Source: Ailurus styani
Taxonomy: Eukaryota; Chordata; Mammalia; Carnivora; Ailuridae
Reading direction: 5' to 3'
DNA: 64,000 bases
Assembly: GCA_002007465.1 (NCBI GenBank)
Contig: LNAC01000375.1
Span: forward strand, 62,001-126,000
In this document: positions 22,986 through 33,984 of the stretch, piece after piece
Position numbering within the stretch: the first letter of the stretch is position 1
Layout: every line of letters begins with the position of its first letter
The notes under the pieces: model-generated
The model's input: only the letters and a program-made list of their open reading frames with translations
What the model was told of the DNA's origin: nothing
Database searches by the model: none
Made by a program: the position numbers and the translations under genes

Positions 22986-24310
22986 TTCAGGGAGATAAAC
23001 AATAAGATTAAACTTTTTAGAAGACTGCAAGAAAAAAATTTCAATAGTTAAATGATTAAATGAATAAATAGTAAAGGATTAAGTGATTATTCAAGAACTT
23101 AAAAAAAATTAAAGTTAAAAATTTAATAGACTGGTTCACTAATATAATAGACATACTAAGGAAATTAGTAAACTTGAAATAGCTTAGAAAGAAATTTCTA
23201 GAATGAAGCAAAGGGAAACAAAATGTGTTAAACACAGAAGAGTATTTAAGAGATAAACAGGCCAAAGTGAGATGATCAAATACTGGGACTGGAGTCCCAG
23301 AAAGGGATAGAGAAAATGAGGCAGAAGCAATATCTGAAAGACATAATTCTCAAGAATTTTCCAAAACCAATCACAACATACAACAAAGCACAGAGACCTT
23401 ATGAATGCCAAACAAAACAAGTGAAAAGGTAATCAGTCCTAGATAACATTCAGTAAAATTTCTGGAAAAAGAGAGAGAGGGCACTCAAAAGAACATATAT
23501 CAGAAACTATAAACACTAACATACCAAGAGGATATCATGAAAAATTCTACTCTAAATTTTTAAATTTAAATGATTTGGGGGCACTTGGGTGCCTCAGTTG
23601 GTTAAGCATCCAACTCTTGGTCTGGGTTCAGATCATGATCTCATGAATCATGAGACTGATCCTTGTGTCAGACTCTGCACTGGGTGGGAAGTCTGCTTGA
23701 GATTCTCTCCCTCTCTTTCTCTCCCCCTTATCCTCCCCGCATTCATGTGCCCCCCAAATAAATAAATCTTTAAAATTTAGACAAAATGGATAGACCTAGA
23801 AAAATACAACAATGGAGTATTATTCAGCCTTAAAAGGGATATCCTGCCATTTGCAACAATTTGATAATTTGGAGGACATTATGCTAAATGAAATGAGCTA
23901 GACAATGTAAAAAAAAAAAACTGCATGATCTCACTGTCATGGTGAAGCTAAAAATATTGAATACATGAAAACAGAGAGTAGAGCAGTAGTTACAGTGGAG
24001 GAAAGGTGGAAGAAATGGGGAGATGTTTCTCAAAGGGTACAAAGTTGCAGTTATGTAAGATGAATAAGTCTAGAGACCTAAAGTGCAGCATGATGATTAT
24101 AGTTAATAATACTGTATTGAATACTGGAAATTTGCTAAAAGAGGAGATTTCAGAGGCTCTCTTCACACACACACAAAAATGGTAATATGTGAAATGTCTG
24201 TATATTAGTTAGCTTCGCAATACTAATCATTTTCTGTGTATATGTATATCAAATTATCATGTTGTACACCTTAAATATATATACATTTTTATTAAATTAA
24301 ATTTAAAAAA
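22986..24310 (+). mobile_element. L1 or HAL1 fragment, sense
   Basis: The left part (about 22990-23560) resembles the ORF1 region of L1/HAL1, with CAGAAAGGGATAGAGAAAATG and AGAATTTTCCAAAACCAATC. The right part (23785-24310) is an L1 3' end, with GGAGTATTATTCAGCCTTAA, GATTATAGTTAATAATACTG and TTGTACACCTTAAATATATA. ORF1 followed directly by a 3' end fits HAL1 (an L1 derivative lacking ORF2) or an L1 with a large internal deletion. All frames are broken. Confidence 0.7.
23577..23774 (+). mobile_element. Older SINEC subtype inside L1/HAL1
   Basis: The head GGGGGCACTTGGGTGCCTCAG and the tail CCCCCAAATAAATAAATCTT belong to the older subtype. It lies between the two L1/HAL1 parts. Confidence 0.88.
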
Positions 24311-24881
24311 GATTTGCATTATTCAATTTGGAACATAGTATAAAGGTTTTACTAACTGTGCTGGGTCAAATATCACTTTGTCTAGAAACTTGTAAATATA
24401 TGAAATTGTAATCCATTCTAAATATCACAAAAACTGCTGTGGAGTTTCCCAACAATGGAATTTTTTTTGTTTAAAAGTAAAACTTTACTAATGCAAATAG
24501 ATAAACGTTTAGCATGTCAAATTTTTATTTTAGTTTCAAATGAAGAATTTTAAAATTATGATTTTTAATCATATTCCTGAAATAGGTTTCACTGGAAAAA
24601 ATATAACCAGAAAAATGAAAGTAGTGAAATAAGCAAAGTCATTATTTGAATAATACAAAATAGCCAGACTACAGTGGTATTACAGATATTTGAAAATCTC
24701 TTGTTAGCTAAAGACTCAGTAAAATTACAATTAATAAAAATAATAAAAATGATTGGAATAGAGAAAAAGAGTATAGCTACATGCCAAATACAAATGGCCA
24801 AATAAGATATCTTTTAAAAGAAACCATCTTTAATGTATAAAATAAAACAAATACTTAGAAAGTTAATTAGTCAAACCCAGA
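24311..24881. other. Nothing recognised
   Basis: AT-rich sequence without identifiable repeats or coding potential. Confidence 0.5.
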
Positions 24882-24914
24882 TGTGATAGTTAATTTTGAG
24901 AACCCTGACTAACA
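24882..24914 (+). mobile_element. Possible 33-bp MLT2 LTR relic (both termini only)
   Basis: TGTGATAGTTAATTTT, the usual start of an MLT2 LTR, is joined directly to GAGAACCCTGACTAACA, its usual end. This looks like an LTR reduced to its two ends by internal deletion. No matching 5-bp flank was found, and chance resemblance cannot be excluded. Confidence 0.4.
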
Positions 24915-25167
24915 TGCCATTTGGGAACTCAGATATTTTGAAGTATTACTGAAAGGTAAATGAATATATACTCTTTGCATAGTTTGGAAGTTTACACATG
25001 GTAAAGATGTCATATTCCCCACGTTTTTATGTAGATAAACTACAATCGGAATGAAAACTCCAATGGACATTTTTGTGAAAATTGACAAGCTGATTCTAAA
25101 ATTCATGGAGAAATGCCATGGGCCAAGATTAGAGAAGACATTTTTGATGAATTAAAACATTATTGGA

Positions 25168-25313
25168 CAGGGGGGTGGGAGGGTAGGGATAGGATGGATG
25201 GGTTATGGACATTGGGGAGGGTTTGTGCTTTGGTGAATGCTGTGAAAGATGTAAGCCTGATGATTCACAGACCTGTACCCCTGGGGCAAAGAATAAAAAT
25301 AAAAAATAAAAGT
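25168..25313 (+). mobile_element. Carnivore L1 3' end, about 150 bp
   Basis: The sequence carries the G-rich tract and the TATGGACATTGGGGAGGG, GATTCACAGACCTGTACCCC and CTGGGGCAAAGAATAAAAAT blocks of young carnivore L1 3' UTRs, followed by an A-rich tail. It is severely 5'-truncated. The left copy of AAACATTATTGGA at 25155-25167 is its target duplication; the matching right copy lies beyond the adjoining SINE. Confidence 0.85.
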
Positions 25314-25540
25314 GGGCGCCTGGGTGGCTCAGTGGGTTAAAGCCTCTGCTTTCGGCTCAGGTCATGATCTCAGCATCCTGGGATCGAGGCCCGCATCGGG
25401 CTCTCTGCTCAGCAGGGAGCCTGCTTCCTTCTCTCTCTCTCTCTCTACCTGCCTCTCAGCCTACTTGTGATCTGATCTCTCTGTGTCAAATAAATAAATA
25501 AAATCTTAAAAAATAATAATAACAATAAAAAATAAAAAAT
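25314..25540 (+). mobile_element. SINEC joined to the L1 tail
   Basis: A full-length copy starts at GGGCGCCTGGGTGGCTCAG within the L1 A-rich tail. Its own tail ends against AAACATTATTGGA at 25541-25553, the partner of the L1 duplication. No separate SINE duplication is visible outside the A-rich tail. Confidence 0.93.
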
Positions 25541-26512
25541 AAACATTATTGGAGGACTTTCATAACATTACAGTAAGGAAATATAATATTAAGGCAAAGT
25601 TAGAGACAAGGGATCAGTGAAATAGGATAGAAAGACTGTGTACATGGGCACTCGATTTATGATATTACTGAAGAGTAGTAGAGGAAGGAAAATCTCCTTT
25701 ATAAGTCAATTGAATATCAAGTTGATAAAAATAATTAATTAAACCTGACCCCTATATCACAGTATTATATTTACATATTTATATATAATAATTTATTTAT
25801 TGTTTCTATCACCATACACCCAAATCATTACATGCGAGAGGATGGCCAGAAAATAATAGAGTAGAATATCTTCTTGATATTTGGAGAAGGAAAAATTTAT
25901 TAAGTAGTCTTCCATACATTACCATATTTTAATCCGCCAGAATGGATAAAATTTATAAAACTATAATGCAAATATGAGTGAAGATATGGAGTATCAGGAG
26001 CTCTCAAATGCTTCTGGTAGGAGGGTGGCAGTTTATCATCATCTACTAGTGTTGCAGATCTGCATACCAACAATTTCACTCCAGGGTATAAAGTAAGACA
26101 AAGGCAAGCACAGAAAAACTATGAAAATATTTGTAGTTGCTCTCACACAACAGAACCAATGTAGCAATGAAAATGAATGAAATACAGTTACGAAAAAAGT
26201 ATGAATCTTAAGTAGACAAGTTAGATATCAAAGAATACATACTATATTATTCCATTTATTTAAAAAAATCTACAACTGGCAAATTCAAGCTAAAATACCA
26301 GGTATCAGGATAGTGGTTACTTTTGGGGAAGAGGAAAGTGCTAAGGGTAGAGAAGATACATAAATGGTCTTATCTAGTTGTGGTCTATTTCTTGATCTGG
26401 ATGATTGTTACATAGATTTCTTTGATGATTTGTTACACTATAGGTTTGTTTTGTGCATTTTTCTGTATGTGATACTTTATAATGCAGGCAGTTTAATACT
26501 AGAACTATTTTA

Positions 26513-26758
26513 TTTTATTTTATTTTATTTTTTTTAATTTATTTTATTTTATTTTATTTTATTTTTTTTAAAGATTTTATTTATTTATTTCACAGACGGA
26601 GAGAGATCACAAGGAGGCAGAGAGGCAGGCAGAGAGAGGGGGGGAAGCAGGCTCCCCGCTGAGCAGGGAGCCTGATGCGGGCCTCGATCCCAGGACCCCG
26701 AGATCATGACCCGAGCCGAAAGCAGAGGCATTAACCCACTGAGCCACCCAGGCGCCCC
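26513..26758 (-). mobile_element. SINEC, antisense, (TTTTA)n tail
   Basis: The tail has expanded into about 55 bp of TTTTA units. The body ends GGCGCCCC. A perfect 16-bp duplication, TACTAGAACTATTTTA, lies at 26497-26512 and 26759-26774. Confidence 0.96.
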
Positions 26759-26774
26759 TACTAGAACTATTTTA

Positions 26775-27640
26775 AAATTAATATTCTGGTTACAAAGATT
26801 GAGAAGCCTACAAATTTAGGTTTTATGCTTGTCTGTATACATAGAAATCTGTAGTAAGGATCTCATGTATGTCCTTGGGCCAGTGAGAAAAGACTAAACC
26901 ACCCAACTGGCAGAACCTTAACTCTTTCAGGCCAACAGAGGGTATTTAGAAAATTAACTTTTTGAAGTGAATTAAATCAGCCAAATAGATTTGTGTAGAG
27001 CCTTACATGCCAAATGTTGGTGATAAAGCTGCCCCTACATTTAGGATTAGATAATGGACACTGACTTGTTTGAAAAATTGAGTTTCATCTGCCAAAAATA
27101 AATAAATAAATAAATAAATAAAAGGAAAACAGGGCCATTATAAAAACATAATTATGATCACTCTATTTCAAGGAAACCCTGTATGGGGTTTGGAGTGAAA
27201 CCCCTAGTCCTTTTATGAACTCTTCTTGGCAGAGGACATCTACTATTCTACAACTACATGAATGTTACATTGAAAACAGTTTCCTCAGAAAAATGTAAAA
27301 TCTGTTGCTTTGATCAGGAACTGGTGCTATAGTAGAATATATGAAGCCTGTGTAAATTTATTGTTCTCTGCCAATTAAATTAGCAGCCTGTGTCTAACCC
27401 CATGAACTTTCTATAGATTCCTTCTGTTATATCTTTACTATTGATTGGAGTTCGATCAAGGATTAAGCAATGACCTGGTTGAGTAACTGACCACAAAGAT
27501 CTACAACGAAGGTAATTATGCACTACTCTCCTAAATGAAATAAACATAAAGTCTATGCATTTAGAATGTAAAAGTCAAACAATCAAATATTTGTTTAGAA
27601 TTTTTATTTCTTTGCATATTATTTAAAAATAAACTTGGGC
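26775..27640. other. Unique sequence
   Basis: Nothing recognised apart from a short (AAAT)n run at about 27096-27122. Confidence 0.5.
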
Positions 27641-27654
27641 TTTAAATTGTTTTT

Positions 27655-27778
27655 TTTTTTAAGGTTTTTTTTTTTTATTCATTTGACACAGAGAGAGAGA
27701 TTACAAGTAGGCAGAGAGGCAGGCAGAGAGAGAGGAGAGAGGAGGAAGCAGGCTCTCTGCTCAGTCACCCAGGTGCCC
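27655..27778 (-). mobile_element. Internally deleted SINEC, antisense
   Basis: Both ends are present but the middle, normally between the GGCTCTCTGC block and the head, is missing at about 27762. That leaves 124 bp. The direct repeats TTTAAATTGTTTTT remain on both sides (27641-27654 and 27779-27792), so the loss is internal. Confidence 0.9.
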
Positions 27779-27812
27779 TTTAAATTGTTTTTAATTTAAA
27801 AAACCTTTAACT

Positions 27813-28009
27813 GGGCGCCTGGGTGGCTCAGTGGGTTAAAGCCTCTGCTTTCGGCTCAGGTCATGATCTCAGCGTCCTGGGATCGAGGCCCGCATCGGGC
27901 TCTCTGCTCGGCAGGGAGCCTGCTTCCTCCTCTCCCTGTCTCTCTGCCTGCCTCTCTGCCTACTTGTGATCTCTCTCTCTATGTCAAATAAATAAATTTT
28001 TTAAAAAAA
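27813..28009 (+). mobile_element. SINEC, full length
   Basis: A clean GGGCGCCTGGGTGGCTCAG head, a body with GATCGAGGCCCGCATCGGGC and a short A-rich tail are present. No clear target duplication was found. Confidence 0.93.
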
Positions 28010-28335
28010 GAATATTTTTCAAGGAATTCTAACAGTTTTCTAGAGTCTTTATCACAACAATTGATCAAGATGGGGAGGATTGTCAGTCTCACTCAGAGAA
28101 GTCCAAAATATCAGGGAAAGAAGCTTGTAACAATACTGGTATCCCCAGATGATGTACCTAAGTAAGAAGGACAAAGGCAAAAATAAAAATTAATGAGAAT
28201 TTTCCTCTAGTGATTATTTGAGAAAGTGATCATAAAAGTTCTAGACTGTAAAGAAGCAAAGCAATTTTAGATTTTTAAAAAATACAAACACTTTCCTTCC
28301 AGAGGCATGTTGCCTTACCTTACACCAAAAATTTT
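28010..28335. other. Nothing recognised
   Basis: Unique-looking sequence between two SINEs. Confidence 0.5.
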
Positions 28336-28519
28336 TTTTCTTTTTTTTTTTTTATTTACTTGAAAGAAAGCGAGATCACAAGCAGGCAGAGAGGCAGGCA
28401 GAGAGAGAGGAGGAAGCAGGCTCCCTGCTGAGCCGGGAACCCAAAGCGGGCCTCCATCCCAGGACCCTGAGATCATGACCTGAGCAGAGGCTTTAACCCA
28501 CTGAGCCACCCAGGCACCC
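28336..28519 (-). mobile_element. SINEC, antisense
   Basis: A full body ends CACCCAGGCACCC. ACACCAAAATTTT direct repeats flank it, and a short internal loss occurs near the head (GACCTGAGCAGAGGC). Confidence 0.93.
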
Positions 28520-28532
28520 ACACCAAAATTTT

Positions 28533-29297
28533 CTGATTAAGCATATATTTAATTGTGTTCACACAAACTGCAGTACTGGAAGGGAAAAGAACTAGTATCA
28601 CAATTTGCAGACATCTTTATTGTTCAAAGGGCTATTGAAAATTGAATTTTTTTCCAAATACTTTGTTCTTTTGGTCCTTTAGTGTACTGACATGCACTTA
28701 GGCCTCAATAGTAATTAATCATCTGAACCTAATTTTGGTTAATAGGTTGGCCTGAAATTGAAGGAGGCTGTATGTCCTTGAGCAATGGATAAATTACCAT
28801 TGATTTCTGAATTTGCTTCCACCACCCTCACTTTGGGTTGCTCTGTTGCCTTAATTAAGTCGTTTGTTCCAAAAGTGAGAAATAAGATTTGACTATGGAG
28901 ATGGAGTGATATTTTGAGGAACACTCCAAGAAGCTGACTGACAAAAGGCAGATACAAATAGGGGAATTCAAGAAGTTGTATAACCTGGGAAATTAGGATA
29001 CTTGAGACAACTGATCGAATGTGGATCACCCTGACTTTTAAATGAGGTAGATCTCAACCTCTAAGTAGCTACGGTATTATTTTTTGGAGTAAGAGTTGTA
29101 GTAGGTGATGGAGGTGGTTTATCACTTCTAAGAAAGATACAAAGCAAAAGGAAACCAGCACTAAAGTTTCATTTGTTCTTACAATAAAAGTTTTCTATTT
29201 ACAGAGCTGCAATCACATACTAATCCGTTTCTATAAATGCATCTTTTTTCAGTTGGGTCAGATATTCTGTTAGCAACTAGTACAGGAATTAGTTTCC
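28533..29297. other. Nothing recognised
   Basis: Moderately complex sequence. The minus-strand 96-codon frame at 28739-29029 has no recognisable protein features. An old ERV internal piece is possible but unsupported. Confidence 0.4.
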
Positions 29298-29790
29298 TTA
29301 GTTTTGTTATATTTTGTTTTATTGTGGTAAAAAACACATTACAAAATGTCTCATCTTAACCATTTTTAAGTGTATGATGTTAACTGTATGCATATTGTTA
29401 TGCAACAGATCTCTAGAACTTTTTCATTTTGCAGAACTGAAGCTCTCTACTCATGGTTACAACTTGCTCTTCCCACCTCCCATCTGGCCCTGGCAACTTT
29501 AATTCTACTTTCTGTTTCTAAGAGTCTGACTATGTTAGATACCTCATATATGTAGAATTATGCAGTATTTGTTTTTTTATGACTGACTTATTTCACTGAG
29601 CATAATGTCCTCAAATTTCATCCATGTTTTAACATGTGACAGAATTTTCCTCCTGTTTAAGGCTGAATAATATTCTATTGTATGCATATGTCATATTTTT
29701 TTTTATCCACTAATTCATTGATAAGTATTTATTTGCTTCTCCCTCTTGGCTAGTGTGAATAATGCTGCAATAAACATAGTGTGCAATGTT
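29298..29790 (-). mobile_element. L1 (L1M type) 3' end, antisense, short
   Basis: TTTTATTGTGGTAAAAAACA starts the reversed 3' UTR, followed by GATACCTCATATATGTAGAA and TGTGAATAATGCTGCAATAA. It is about 490 bp long and resembles the 3' part of the L1 at 6690-9306. Confidence 0.88.
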
Positions 29791-30329
29791 TGTTGAAATG
29801 AGTTTTCTCTTGCTAATTATGTACTTTTTAAAGTAAGTCTGTCATGTTAGGACATTGTTTTTGACTCAGTAAGAGACTTCAGTGAAGTGATGTAGGTGAT
29901 AGACAAGTAAGAGCCAGTTATTCAAATTTTAGTAGAAAACAGATTATCAGGGGGAAAAAAACCACAGAACATGAAATGGTATAGTCAAGGAAGCAAAATT
30001 ATATAAAAGATGAAAGTATAGATGATGTAAGACAAGGTTTGAGATTTAGGCTTGGATTGAAAGGGAAAAATGAACTTCCTCTGAAACTTGGGGCAAAGAA
30101 GTACAGTCAAGTATGAAAGTATACCTTTTTAAGTAAAGGATTTTATGCCTAAAGTCCTTCATTTTCTTTGTGAAATAGAATGCTAAATTATCTGTTTAAA
30201 ATAAGGGTCACAGACTGTTGAGGAACATAAGAGAAATGAAGCAAATTTTCACTGAGCAGATTTGGAGAGGGAGCAGTCAAGAGAGTTAAATATTTTTCAA
30301 GCAATTTTATGACCCCTTTGATGTTAGAG

Positions 30330-30332
<3 letters not shown>
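29791..30332. other. Nothing recognised
   Basis: AT-rich sequence with no named family. Confidence 0.45.

Positions 30333-30378
<46 letters not shown>
30333..30378 (+). repeat. (TG)23 microsatellite
   Basis: About 23 uninterrupted TG units. The length and purity suggest it is variable between individuals and could adopt left-handed DNA. Confidence 0.95.
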
Positions 30379-30382
<4 letters not shown>

Positions 30383-30574
30383 AGTGATAGTGAGCTGTAT
30401 GATTTTCTCCAAAGCTTCTCAGTGGTCAAGTTGCTGATGGAAGTCTTGACTGTTCCAAAATTGATTTTTTTTTTCATTTTTACTCATTTAAAAGTGTACC
30501 AAGTGCATATTATTAGTCAGGCATTGCACTTTGCACAGGGCATACATAGCAAAAAAAAGGTAGTTACTATGTTT

Positions 30575-31100
30575 ACCAGTTAGGTTTCAACCAGAGAAGC
30601 AGAACCAGTAGGAAAGATCACAAGTTTACGATTAACCTCCCTGGGCATAGGTTGAAGCTTTTGTCCGTAGGGGAATTTCTTCTCTTTCAGGGAAACCTCA
30701 GACCTACTTTATTTATTTATTTTTTAAGATTTTATTTATTTATTTCACAGAGGGAGAGAGATCACAAGGAGGCAGAGAGGCAGACAGAGAGAGAGAGGGG
30801 GAAACAGGCTCCCCGCCCGAGCAGGGAGCCCGATGCGGGCCTCGATCCCAGGACCCTGAGATCATGACCTGAGCCAAAAGCAGAGGCTTTAACCCACTGA
30901 GCCACCCAGGCGCCCTCAGACCTACTTTAAAGGCCTAACAACTGATTCAGCCAAGCTCACCTAGTTTATCTAGGGTAACCTCTGTTATTTAAATTCAAGT
31001 GATTAGAAATTGCTTCATAGCAACACCTAGATTAGTGTTTAATTGAATCACTGGGGACTGTAGCCTTGCTAAGTTGATATACAAAAAAGCCATTATACCA
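30575..31100 (-). mobile_element. MLT2-type LTR, antisense, split by SINE
   Basis: Reverse MLT2 landmarks are AACCAGAGAAGCAGAACCAG at the left, AGGCCTAACAACTGATTCAG after the SINE, and the decayed terminus TGCTAAGTTGATATACAAAA. The middle is shortened. It is the same family as the LTR at 11054-11594. Confidence 0.7.
30711..30913 (-). mobile_element. SINEC, antisense, in MLT2 LTR
   Basis: A complete, CpG-rich copy with direct repeats CCTCAGACCTACTTT (30696-30710) and CCTCAGACCTACTTTAA (from 30914). Confidence 0.95.
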
Positions 31101-31169
31101 CTCGTTTATTTCCTAGGTCAGAGTAAGATAGGTAGATAAATGATAATATTAAAGTATTCCATGTGGTCA

Positions 31170-32460
31170 TTGAACACAGACATCAGGAAAGGAGGGGTCT
31201 TTCCTGATTAGGAGCCAGCTAGGAGAAGGCGATGCAGGCAGAGGAAGCTGCTTATACAAAGATCCACAGAGCATCTCTCATTCAGAGAGCAACAAGTAAT
31301 TCGACTCATTTTAACTGTGACATGTGAGATGGGAAGAGATGAGGGAGTCAGTAAGAAAGAGCTGAAGTCATAAAGAACCATATATACTACAATAAGACCT
31401 TTGGGTATTATCTTGAAAGTTATGCAAAGTATTCTGGGTTGTTAACTGGTATAATGCACTTGAATTATCTATTACAACGCTCATTATAGATTATATCCTC
31501 CACGGAACAGGTATTTTCTTTATAAATTATTTTCAAAACAAATTTGACATAATCAAATTAGTAGCACCTTGGAGAAAAGAAAATAAATGTGGACACAAAT
31601 GAGGCCATGGAAGTTATTATAATATTTTCAGTTTGAAATGATTTGGGAGTTTCTACACTAGGAGCATACAGAATACAAAGGGATCTGTGAATGATTGTAT
31701 GAAAGAAAGAAAGCAGATGATAACTATATCCTGATTTCTGGCTAAGTTCAGTAGGTAGATAACTGTACCACTAATCAAAGTAAGGGTATAGCAGGAGGAA
31801 AATTGAGGGGTGGGGGAAAGGTAGATGAGATGGTGAGTTTAGCATTGGATATGTAGAACTTGAGCTGCTTTAGATATATCCAAATGTTAGGAATAGTCAG
31901 TTGAATATTTGAATGCGAAGCATAGTAAGGAGGTCAGATATATAGACATAGATCAGTAGTTCTTTTATGCTAGTATGCATAAAAGCACTAGATTTTCTTA
32001 AAATGGATCTTTCAGAGTCATATTCCCTAAATTATTGAATCTAGATACCCATGTTCAAGAATTGAAAAGCAGTTCATGGACTAGCTTGAGTCATGCTTAT
32101 GCAAATTTTACAGAAGATATCAACATATAGAATTATAACATTGTCGAAACCATGGGAATTAGATGAATTCAGCTAGACAGAGTAGGAAATGATGAATTAA
32201 GAATAGAACCCTGAAGGAAAGGATTGAACAGACTGGCCGAAAGTTAACCTCTCAATGGCAACTGAGAATGGTGGGTAAGAGAAAGTTGTGAGGAACATCA
32301 GGAGCATGGGAAGGAGAGACTTCCAATGATGAAAAGATCAAAACCAGTGCCAAATGAGGCAGAACAGTCAAGAATATTCACCTATTGAGTGTCATTTGAT
32401 TTACCAACAAGTTCCTCAGACAGCCAAGTTTCAATTAAGGTAAAGTAATGGTGATAGTAT
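31170..32460 (-). mobile_element. L2 LINE, antisense, 3' UTR to ORF2
   Basis: Reversed L2 landmarks include GCAGGCAGAGGAAGCTGCTT near 31231, a TTGAGCTGCTTTAGATATATCC block near 31860, GAATAGAACCCTGAAGGAAA near 32201, and AACAGTCAAGAATATTCACC near 32364 in the reverse-transcriptase region. The middle (31450-31780) is poorly matched and may hold another insertion. No reading frame survives. Confidence 0.65.
31951..32110 (+). mobile_element. Possible MER5-type fragment in L2
   Basis: ATCAGTAGTTCTTTTATGC at the left and a TTGAATCTAGATACCCATGT block resemble a decayed MER5 element inserted in the L2. The match is weak. Confidence 0.3.
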
Positions 32461-32464
32461 TTGA

Positions 32465-33870
32465 AGAGAACAATTTATTCATTAATTGGACAATTATTTA
32501 TTGAATTCCTCTGAGTAGGGCTCTGTTCTAAGTACTGAAATTGTAACAGAGAAAAGGACAGAAAAGAATCTATATCCTAGTATGGGAGATTTAAAAAAAA
32601 ATCAATAAATTTTTAGTAGCCTAAATGGTGAGAAGTGTTATAGAAAATAATAAAGCAGTGAAAATACAGTGCCAGGAGAAGGAGGAGTACTGGGTGCCTG
32701 GGTGGCTCAGTGGGTTAAGCCTCTGCCTTCAACTCAGGTCATGATCTCAGGGTCCTGGGATTGAGCCCCACATCGGGCTCCCTGCTCAGCAGGGAGCCTG
32801 CTTCCTCCTCTGTCTCTGCCTACTTGTGATCTCTCTCTGTCAATTAAATAAATAAAATCTTAAAAAAAAAAAAGAAGGAGGGGTACTATTTTATGTAGGG
32901 TAGTTAAGGGAACATCTCTAGTAAGGTGGCATTGAGCAATGAACCAAAAGTATAAAAACAAGTCATACAGATATCTGGATAAAGAATATTACAGGAAAAA
33001 GAAACAGCAAAGACCTTATGTTGTGTGTATATGTAGAAAGTTGCAGCATCAGCAAGGAGACCAGTATGGGGTAAAAGGAGAGCAGTAGAAGGTAAGAATA
33101 GAGTAGATAGTAGATTTCTCAAACATGTAAGGTCTTGCAGGTCTTTGCAAGTTGTTTAACTTTTGTTCTAAATGAGATAGGTTGCCATTGGGGAGTTTTG
33201 AAAATAGGAATAAAATTATGACTTTTGTCTTAATGGGATTACTCTGGCTATTGGTTGAGAAAAGACTATAACTAAGTAAGAGTGAATAAAAGGAGCCCAG
33301 CTGGAAGTCACTGTAATAATTCAGTTTAGAAATGGTGGGTGGGCCCTGGGTAGCTGAAGTAGCAAAAAGTAACTAGAATTATTTTATATACTGGATATAG
33401 CACTGAATGCATTCACTGGTGAATCGAATAAAGGTTATGAAAGAAAATCTTCAATAATTTCAAGTATGTAGGCCTAAACAACTGAAATGATTGAATGATT
33501 ATTTACTTAAATAATGGAGAAGAAGATAATGGAAGATGGAGCTTGGTCAGCAGTTATCCAGGATAGGGGTGCATCTGGTGTTCAGTAAAACATGCTGTTT
33601 GAGGTGTTTGTTTATATACCCAAGTAGTAATGTTGAAAACAAAATTACATATATGAGTCTAGAGTTCAGGGAGGAGATCGAGCTGGAGATATAAGTTTGG
33701 GAGCCATCATCACATAGAGAATGTGAATCGTTTGAACAAATCACATAGAAAGTTAGTGAAAGAGGAAAAGAAAAGAGCCTTGGGCCACTCCAATATTTAG
33801 AAGTCATCGTGTTGAAATAGGAAACAGAAAAGGTGACTGAAAAGACAAGGGTGGATGAAGATATAGGAGG
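32465..33870 (-). mobile_element. L2 LINE, antisense, long copy
   Basis: It starts at the reversed 3' end (TTATTTATTGAATTCCTCTG near 32492) and continues through GGTGGCATTGAGCAATGAAC, ATTACAGGAAAAAGAAACAG, TAATGGGATTACTCTGGCTA, GAGTCTAGAGTTCAGGGAGG and CTTGGGCCACTCCAATATTT into ORF2. It is about 1.2 kb without the inserted SINE. The 133-codon frame on this strand (33547-33948) lies largely within it. Confidence 0.85.
32692..32872 (+). mobile_element. SINEC in L2
   Basis: The head TGGGTGCCTGGGTGGCTCAG, a slightly shortened CT region and an A-rich tail are present. Direct repeats AGAAGGAGGAGTACT and AGAAGGAGGGGTACT flank it. Confidence 0.94.
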
Positions 33871-33984
33871 AAGACTTTGATCTACTGGGTCATTTCTATT
33901 AGCATACAAATGTTTGGTATTCTCTTCCATTAAAAGACCTACATTCATTCCTCATTTTCGTCCAGCTCTCACCACAATTTTTTC

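Larger units (their letters stand above)
24930..26496 (+). mobile_element. Old L1 (L1M type), ORF2 end and 3' UTR, sense
   Basis: Landmarks in order are GATGTCATATTCCCCACG near 25004, ACTCCAATGGACATTTTTGT near 25058, ATTCTAAAATTCATGGAG near 25094, and a 3' part with AGAAAATAATAGAG and GGTCTATTTCTTGATCTGGA near 26383. A younger L1 end plus a SINE split it at 25154-25553. Stops and indels are frequent. Confidence 0.75.

Noticed and set aside
33547..33948. 133-codon minus-strand frame
   Set aside because: It lies largely in an L2 3' region on the same strand, with no conserved L2 protein motif and no gene features.
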